NCBI RefSeq assembly: GCF_950295315.1
Contig: NC_080171.1
Span: forward strand, 28,836,682 to 28,900,681
Reading direction: 5' to 3'
DNA: 64,000 bases
Origin: Erinaceus europaeus
Taxonomy: Eukaryota > Chordata > Mammalia > Eulipotyphla > Erinaceidae
Part shown: piece by piece, positions 57,448-64,000 of the stretch
Position numbering within the stretch: the stretch's first letter is position 1
Layout: every line of letters begins with the position of its first letter
Translations under genes and position numbers: made by a program
Notes under the pieces: model-generated
Databases searched by the model: none
What the model saw: the letters and a program-made list of their open reading frames with translations, nothing else
What the model was told of the DNA's origin: nothing

Positions 57448-58436
57448 TCTCTCAGCACCATGGGGACCTGAGACCGGGCTTTGTGCCCAGGACCGGGGAG
57501 TCCCCAGATGTGCCCACAGTAGTCACAGGATACGTGGGTCTCAGGACATCCCTTTTGCTGTCCCCTCCCCCCCACCTCAGTTGGCCAGGCACCTGTCACC
57601 CTCAAAAATATTCCTATTCTGTTCTTTTGGAGCTCTCTTCTCCCACCTCCCCTTTTGTGACCACTTTTGCACGAGAGTCATCCCCTGCGTGCAGACAGAT
57701 GGGCTGCTCTCCCCTTAGGGCGAGCTGCCTCCTCCCACACCCTGCCCACACCACCGCCTCCCAGAATATATGTGTGTTCACACAAAATGTTGGCCACAGT
57801 CTGTTCTCTTCTGGGGAAGAGGGCAGCTCAGGGGCTGTGGGTTCTGATTGCGCCAGGGGAACAGAGTCACAGGTGGAAGCTGAGGGCAGTGTGGGCACCC
57901 ACCCTCCTGCTTCCCTCCCTGCACCTAGGGAGTCACCAAGCCTCACACAAAACTGTCACAGTGCAGCTGGGGCTGATCCTCTTTGTGCCACATGTAGGGT
58001 CACTGGGCCAGATCTGGGCAGAGTCACTCTCCCATGGATCGGCGTGGGTCTGACAGTGGCGACAGCCTGTCCTTCAGGCCTGTGAGGGTCTCACATGAGG
58101 GACAAGGAGCCCAGAGAGATGAGATGGGAGCACAGGCCTCAGTTTCCTCCTTGTAGACAGATCTGTCCATATACCCACTCCCAGGGTAGAGACCCACACA
58201 GAGATCTCTGACACACAAACTCACACAGAGACCTTTGAATGAGATCATAGAGATTGGCCACCCTCAGGGGACTGACAGAGATCTCCACTCAAACTCTGAA
58301 GACCCCTCCCAGCCTCCTTTAGGGGTCTGAGTATCCCACAAGTAATCCTCCACTTTTACAAACAGTAGGTGCTGATGAGAGGTGAGATGTATGTTTTTAA
58401 TAGTTTCCTTTATTTAGTTAAAGAATGAAAGGGAAC

Positions 58437-58570
58437 TGGTCCGGGTGGTGGTACAGTGATAAGCTTTGGACTCTCAAGCATGAAGTCCCAAGTTCGATCT
58501 CCAGCAGCACATGTGCCAGAGTGATGTCTGGCTCTTTCTCCTATCTTTCTCATAAATTAATAAAATCTAA
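58437..58570 (+). mobile_element. SINE type C
   Basis: It has GGTCCGGGTGGTGGTACAGT, AAGTTCGATCTCCAGCAGCA, CAGAGTGATGTCTGGCTC and an ATTAATAAAATCT tail. Confidence 0.88.
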
Positions 58571-58574
58571 AAAG

Positions 58575-58690
58575 AATGAAAGGGAATGTGAGAAAGGGAT
58601 CCAGAGAGCACCACTGCGGCCCATGCTATGCAGGGAATCAAACCTTGATCTCACACCTGCAAGTCCAACACTTTATCCACTGTGACACCC
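58575..58690 (-). mobile_element. Diverged SINE fragment
   Basis: It has AATCAAACCTTGATCTCACA and TTTATCCACTGTGACACCCC, in the reverse order of a type C head. Confidence 0.5.
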
Positions 58691-58714
58691 CCTAGTTAAG
58701 ACTGAGGACATTTT

Positions 58715-59118
58715 TAAAAATTATTTCTTTATTGGGGAATTAATGTTTTACATTCAACAGTAAATACAATAGTTTGTACATGCATAACATTCCCCAGTTT
58801 CCCACTTAACAATACAACCCCCACTATATCATTTATCATCCTTCATGGACCTGTATTCTCCCCACCCACCCACCCCAGAGTCTTTTACTTGGGTGCAATA
58901 TGCCAATTCCATTTCAGGTTCTACTTGTGTTTTCTTTTCTGATCTTGTTTTTCAACTTCTGCCTGAGAGTGAGATCATCCCATATTCATCCTTCTGTTTC
59001 TGACTTATTTCACTCAACATGATTTTTTCAAGGTCCATCCAAGATCGGCTGAAAACAGTGAAGTCACCATTTTTTACAGTTGAGTAGTATTCCATTGTGT
59101 ATATATACCACAACTTGC
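58715..59118 (-). mobile_element. LINE-1 3' end fragment
   Basis: It has ATTTCTTTATTGGGGAATTA, GATCATCCCATATTCATCC, CAAGATCGGCTGAAAACAG and CCATTGTGTATATATACCAC. It is about 400 bases of 3' UTR and ORF2 end in reverse. The text AAGACTGAGGACATTTTT flanks both sides as a target-site duplication. Confidence 0.88.
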
Positions 59119-59189
59119 AAGACTGAGGACATTTTTTAATGGAGACAAAATAGCCTGTTTTCAAAATAGTATTGGGGACATTTGCCTCA

Positions 59190-59372
59190 CATGCACAGAG
59201 GTGGGTCACAGGATTGAAAACACATGAGTAAGAACCTGGGGTCAAGTCCCCACTCCCAACCTACAGGAGGGACACTTCACAAGCAGTGAAGAGGCCTGCA
59301 GATATCTTTGTCTCTCTAGTCTCTCTCCTCTCACCCGTCTCAATTTCTCTCTGTCCTATTAAATAAAATAGA
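59190..59372 (+). mobile_element. SINE, B-like, diverged
   Basis: It has AGAACCTGGGGTCAAGTCCC, ACAAGCAGTGAAGAGGCCTG and TCTCTGTCCTATTAAATAAA. Confidence 0.6.
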
Positions 59373-59383
59373 AAAAAAGACAG

Positions 59384-59648
59384 GGAGTCGGGCGGTAGCG
59401 CAGCAGGTTAAGCACAGGTGGCGCAAAGAATAAGGATTCCGGTTCGAGCTCCCGGCTCCCCACCTGCAGGGAAGTCGCTTCACAGGTGGTGAAGCAGGTC
59501 TACAGATGTCTTTCTTTCTCTCCCCCCTCTCTGTCTTGCCCTCCTCTCTCCATTTCTCTCTGTCCTATCCAACAACAACAATAATAACTACAACAATAAA
59601 AAACCAACAAGGGCAACGAAAGAGAATAAATAAAATAATAAAAAAAGA
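59384..59648 (+). mobile_element. SINE type A, young-looking
   Basis: It has GGGAGTCGGGCGGTAGCGCA, GGTTCGAGCTCCCGGCTCCC and an AACAACAACAATAATAAC tail. Its CpG-rich head and B box are close to consensus. Confidence 0.9.
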
Positions 59649-59762
59649 AAAAAATTTTAAAAAGACATTAAAGAATACAAAGGCAGTATGGAGTACTAGA
59701 TTTGTTCACCTGCATCGAGCCCCAGAGATAACTAACCCTGGCTGCTATAAAAAATATCTGAA

Positions 59763-60068
59763 TTGGGGGTTGGGCAGTGTTGTAGCAAGTTAAGTGCACA
59801 TGGTGTGACGTGCAAGGACTGGCGTAAGGATCCTGGTTCCAGCCCCCAGCTCCCCACCTGCAGGGGGGTTGTTTCACTAGTGGCCTGCAGGTGTCTGTCT
59901 TTCTCTCCCCCTCTGTTTTCCCTTCTCTCTCCATTTCTCTCTGTCCTACCCAACAACAACAATAGCCACAACAATAAAATAAGGGCAACAAAAGTGAAAA
60001 AGATAGCCTCCAGGAGCAGTGAATTCATGTGCAGACACCGAGTCCCAGCAATAACCCTGGAGGCAAAA
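59763..60068 (+). mobile_element. SINE type A, long form
   Basis: It has GGGGGTTGGGCAGTGTTGTA, a CCTGGTTCCAGCCCCCAGC B-box area, a short CAACAACAATAGCC tail, then the extended module CCAGGAGCAGTGAATTCATG to ATAACCCTGGAGGC. Confidence 0.85.
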
Positions 60069-60840
60069 AAAAAGAAAAAAAAGAAAAAAAACTGAGTTAA
60101 AAAGCTTTCACTAGGCAAGAGTATCTGCTCTATGTATAACACTGGGAATTCAGTGATCTAGGCGAAGGTTTTCAAATAAACAGACAGAAACAGAGAAGGG
60201 GGGAAAAAGAAAATCACAATACTCAGTCTTCTCACAGTATGCTGGGAGCTGAGCTCGATCCCGGGCTCATGTACATGACAATCTGTTAGCACTAGCTAAT
60301 CCAGGTATCTTGTACAGCCAGGTATCTAGCCCACCAGGTTAGGTGTGACACCAAAACACAAGCCTAAAAAATAGCACAGGCAAAAGAAAAAGAAAACCTG
60401 AAAATTGAGAGAAATGGACCACAAATCACCATCAAGCATGTGAAAAGTCTGTGATCAGAGCAGTATAGGCTAACACAGCCACAATGTGAGAGATGCATGT
60501 GGAATACAACCAACATTTACAATTCAGTACTAAGGACTAATATCACCAAAGTATGAAGCAGAGCTAGGGCTGAGGAGACATCCCTCCAGAGAGAGTTAAA
60601 CACATAGGACCTGAAATACGTCCAACACCAGGGCACAGAGCCGAAGTTTTCCATTTGGCAGTGCGCATAACTCTTCACCAGGCAGAGCACACCCTCCGCC
60701 ATGCAGGAAAATCAGGCTTCCATTCCCTTGCTCCACAGGGAAGTACAATGCAGAACTCGAGGGGAAGCTCAGGAAATGTGGCATGTGATGTCTCTTTCTT
60801 CCGGGTCTCTAACTGAAATTGAAAGAAAAACATATTCCCC
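60069..60840. other. Unidentified sequence
   Basis: A/T-balanced intergenic DNA without convincing coding signal. Small open frames are short and lack splice support. Confidence 0.4.
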
Positions 60841-61037
60841 CAGGGCCAGGTGGTGGCGTACCTGGTTGAGTGCACATGTTACAGTGCCCAGGGACCCAGG
60901 TTCGAGCCCCTGGTCCCCACCTGCAGGGAGAATGCTTCATGAGTGGCGAAGCAGGGCTGCAGGTGTCTCTCTCTATATATCCCTATCTCTTCCCTCTCAA
61001 TTTCTGGCTGTCTCTATCCAATAAATAAATAAAGATA
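60841..61037 (+). mobile_element. SINE type B, young-looking
   Basis: It has AGGGCCAGGTGGTGGCGTAC, CCAGGTTCGAGCCCCTGGTC, GTCTCTATCCAATAAATAAA and an AAAGATAG tail. Confidence 0.9.
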
Positions 61038-62600
61038 GTAAGATTATAAACAAAAAGAAAAATGTTTCCCAAAGCAATGCAGTCAGGCAGAAGACCTTGA
61101 ATGCAAAATAAAGGTCCCTATTCCATCAGGGTCTAGACAGAGGGAGAACACAAGATGTCTCCCTCCTAGGTTCAAAAGCCAGACTCTCCTAGCACTGGGA
61201 ACTGCTAGAAGGGACTCAGATCAGACTGCACACCCAGGTTGGGGGGGGGGGGGTCCCTGAGTCCTTTGCAGACATGAAGTTTCCACATGCAACTCTCTCA
61301 AATGCTCAGACCCTTTAGAGGTCCAGGAACACGTGGAATGGGGCAGTCACAGAGCAGATGTCTGCTCTGGAGTGAGTCACCAGGTCTGTGAAGCATCTGA
61401 GAGGTGTAAGTGATCACGTGACTTGAGAGGCTGCTTAGCCCTTGAGGTCACGTGACGATGGGCGGGGCTGTGAAGTACCCCCACCTCCAGTCTCCAGCTC
61501 GTGATCAACTGTGGGCGTTAGTCCCACCTGTCCCCACGTGCCGCCTGCAGGAGCACCCATTACAGGGTGACTCCTTTCGTTTTTCCTTGCAGTCGGGATT
61601 CAACCACTTGGTGGTTCCCAGTCAGCCCAGGCTGCTCTCAGCCGCCTTGTCACTCTCTGCACGGGGCTCTGGATCTGACCAGTTCGGTGTTGCATAGGTC
61701 ACAGGATATTTGTCCCATCCCACCCTTATGCCCGAACCCCCCTTCTCAGGGAGGGGACAGTGGTTTGCTCCAGCTGCAACGGCCACTGCCCTCGCATGTC
61801 TGTGAGGACTACACTGTGCCCAGGAGGGCCCAGCAGAGCCCAGGCTGGGCGGTTGTACCCGAACAAGGTGCTCGCTACTCCTGTGGGTGCTAGGCCAGTT
61901 AACCGGAACCAGGTGAGACTTGCTTTGTGACCCAGCCCAGTCCCTTCCCTTTGCATTCTCACTGTCCCATGGGAACAAAGGAATATCTACAAACTTGGGG
62001 TCCCTGGGTCACCCCAGTCCCACTGGCTGACAAATGATCCAGACACAGTTGTCAACCTTCTTGCTGGAAGGCATTGTCTGGGAGCCAGGCCCTCTGCAGG
62101 CAGCTACAGGAGGCTTCTCTGATCTGGGCTTAGAGATTACCAGGAGACAGAACTGGGGTCCTCACTGAACCAAGAGGACCCTCGCTTCTTCTGCCTCAAC
62201 ATCAGTTAAAGCAGGAAAGATCTAGGCTCAGGTACTGCACATGGTTGCCACCATCTTGTCACTTAACGCCTCTTCCTCCATTGGTTCAGTGTCCCACCCT
62301 CAGGGAGGGACAACACACAGTCACACCCCCTCTGGAGCAGGGGGACGTGTCCAGGGTCTCCCATCCATGGTCTCACCACTCATGGCCCCCTCCCACCTCA
62401 GCGGGCTCATCTGTGCCCCAAAGACAGTGAGGGTGGGGGGCACATGCTCCATCCTGGGCTCAGGACCTGCTCCCCCAGCCCTGTGACCTGTGGTGTCACC
62501 TCTCACTCTGGAGGCTGAGGGGACTTTGTCTCTGCAAAGTCCTCCTCAGACTTTCCTGTATGCCCAGAGTCAAGGTGGAGAGAGAGAGAGCAGAGGGTCA
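61038..62600. other. Unidentified unique segment
   Basis: No repeat or known coding family was recognised. It contains a 12-base G run near 61241 and the CACGTG cluster listed separately. An acceptor-like TTTTTCCTTGCAG ends near 61593, but no convincing exon follows. Confidence 0.4.
61330..61540. promoter_or_regulatory. Cluster of four CACGTG E-boxes with GC box
   Basis: CACGTG occurs at 61330, within ATCACGTGAC (61413-61422), within GTCACGTGAC (61447-61456) and at 61535. A GC box GGGCGGGGC (61460-61468) sits four bases after the third. GTCACGTGAC matches the palindromic CLEAR-type site bound by TFEB/MITF and related bHLH-zip proteins. No gene start could be linked to it. Confidence 0.45.
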
Positions 62601-62639
62601 GCTGAGCTGTCCTGGGGTGGGGCTGAGGGGTTTGGCTCC

Positions 62640-64000
62640 TGTGAAGTCTGACTGCTCCCTCTGCTTTGTCAGGGTGTTTGTGACACCCTAAGGTGCAGGG
62701 AGGGTGGGTGGGCAGTCTGTTCCTCAATCTTAATGTATGACCCTGTCCCTCCTGCTCCCACAGCTGGCCAGAACCTGCAGGCCATGAGCTGTTCCCTCCC
62801 CCAGAAGAGAACACACTGATGCCATTACTTCTCATGTGAGACTGGACATATATTGTGAGGACAATGACATCACAAATTACCCTGAGGACACAGAACACAT
62901 GCAAAGGGCCTGGGGGGAGCGCTCCACTCTCTCTGCACACTAGGATTCTCCATGGACAAAGATGAATGGAACAAATAGAAGGCGTAAGAAACATGTTCCC
63001 AGGGAACAGAGAAGACTTATCTTGGGAGACCAAGGTCCACTGGATTCTGAGACCCAGAATCCCAGTGATGACACAGGCAGGGTCTGGCTGTGGACTTCTT
63101 TTGACCTGGGCACAAAGCCCCTGTCTCAGGTTCCTCTGTTTCTGAGGGACTTAGCTGTGTCCTTGGGGGGGGGGTGATGGTGGCTTTGTGACTGCATTGA
63201 TGCCATTGAGGACCTTCATATGCTCCTGAAAAGCATAGTTCTTGGTGGCACAGGCCAAACTGAACTTCAGGACTGAGTCTTGGATGGCCAGCCACCTGGT
63301 CCTCCAGGAAGTGACACACAACTGCCATGAGCTTCTATGTCTCAGCACTGCCCCATGGCCCCAGTGGGCTACTGCTTTGTGGATCCTGGCTCTGGGGAGG
63401 GGTGCTGACAGGCTGGGCTGTGTATGGGGTCTTTCCAGGCCCTCTCCCTTCTCCCTGGAGCATATTCTGTAGGTGTCTGACTTTCCTGGTCTGCAGGCTC
63501 TCTGGAGGCTTTTGGTCTTGGCTGAGTAGGATTGTGCGGGGCCTGCCTGCTGGGAGCTGGGGGCTCCTCTCTGAGCCAAACCAGTTTCTCTCTCTGGCTG
63601 TAGAGTTGTTGTGGCCTGCCCTTCTGTGGGGTTGTGCTCTGGGTTAGGCTGACCTGAGCTGCTGCTTCAGCTGGCTGCTGCCTCCCTACCTGTCAGGACC
63701 CAGTGACCCCAGGGAACTAGGCTTTGTTTTGCAGGATTCCCTTTGAGAATCCAATCTGGATACCAGAGCAGCTGAGATATCAGTGCCCTAAGAGAGCTGG
63801 GCCCACAGGCCTGGCTAGAGATGATGGCAGGTACTGTCCACTGGGAATACTCTGGTGTCACAGTCCTGCAGGAGGACACCTGGGGCTGCATCCCCCGTGG
63901 GAAAGAAATGCAACTTTGTGAGCCAGGCCTCAAGGTGGGAGTCCTTTGGATCTGTGGCCAGTGGTTAAGTGGCTGATGATGGCATCATGTGGGCCCTTAG
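62640..64000 (-). pseudogene. SPATA31-like pseudogene, 3' part, runs off window
   Basis: A diverged fourth copy of the family in the same orientation as the left-arm gene. Its 3' flank (62640-63150) resembles 20400-20930, and the coding end resembles 20965-21500. In the SPATA31-like frame, blocks such as SERSPQLPAGRP, PPESLQTRK, PYTAQPV and CHFLEDQVAGHPRLSPE match the intact copies. In-frame stops are present: TAG at 63337-63335 and TAA at 63646-63644. The frame also appears shifted near its end. Similarity to the intact copies fades after about 63700. Exons 1-3 lie outside the window if they exist. Confidence 0.8.

Larger units (their letters stand above)
51517..58249. repeat. Right arm of large inverted repeat
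   Basis: Reverse complement of 20163-26895 in exact register (coordinate sum 78412). Sequence left of 51517 and right of 58249 is unrelated to the corresponding left flanks. The gene, introns, both SINEs and more than 700 bases past the stop codon are all duplicated. Confidence 0.95.

Noticed and set aside
1..64000. CRISPR arrays, bacterial operons, rRNA genes
   Set aside because: None fits a mammalian nuclear sequence, and no regular spacer array or rRNA was seen. tRNA-like stretches are SINE heads, not functional tRNA genes.

Overview
The window is nuclear DNA from a placental mammal. It has spliced genes with GT-AG introns, a CpG-island promoter, LINE-1 elements with ORF1/ORF2, and very dense tRNA-derived SINEs of at least four types. 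The SINE types, which look like those of hedgehogs (Erinaceidae), are the reason for suggesting Erinaceus or a close relative. That assignment is inference, because no database search was possible.

Layout. (1) 1-2060: upstream flank with no recognisable gene. (2) 2060-11850: the complete NELFB (COBRA1) gene on the + strand. It has 13 coding exons that join into a 580-residue protein, a CpG-island promoter and a poly(A) signal at 11829. (3) 11850-20160: intergenic DNA. It holds a candidate RUNX/AP-1/ETS/NF-E2 regulatory cluster near 12.9-13.1 kb, a truncated LINE-1, an ELOB (elongin B) retrocopy at 17.4 kb, many SINEs, and a short diverged copy of a SPATA31-like promoter at 18.6 kb. (4) 20163-26895 and 51517-58249: two arms of a nearly perfect inverted duplication. 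Each arm is about 6.73 kb and holds a complete four-exon SPATA31-like gene predicted to encode 1118 residues. The left gene is on -, the right gene on +, so their 5' ends face each other. (5) 26896-51516: the 24.6 kb spacer. It is almost entirely nested transposons: three large LINE-1 elements, two complete solo LTRs, an LTR fragment, many SINEs, and a second smaller inverted repeat (35047-36002 versus 41763-42718). (6) 58250-64000: SINEs, a LINE-1 3' end, an unidentified segment with four CACGTG boxes at 61.3-61.5 kb, and a decayed SPATA31-like pseudogene on - that runs off the right edge.

How the parts relate. NELFB is a housekeeping transcription-pausing gene with conserved structure. The rest of the window is a lineage-specific expansion of a probable spermatogenesis family: two intact, almost identical copies, one decayed copy and one promoter remnant. 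The expansion is embedded in transposon-rich DNA whose inverted L1 and LTR sequences could have promoted the rearrangements. The most notable feature is the large inverted repeat: its arms keep exact base-for-base register, and I noticed only one internal substitution, which is synonymous, although all other sequence around it is heavily rearranged.
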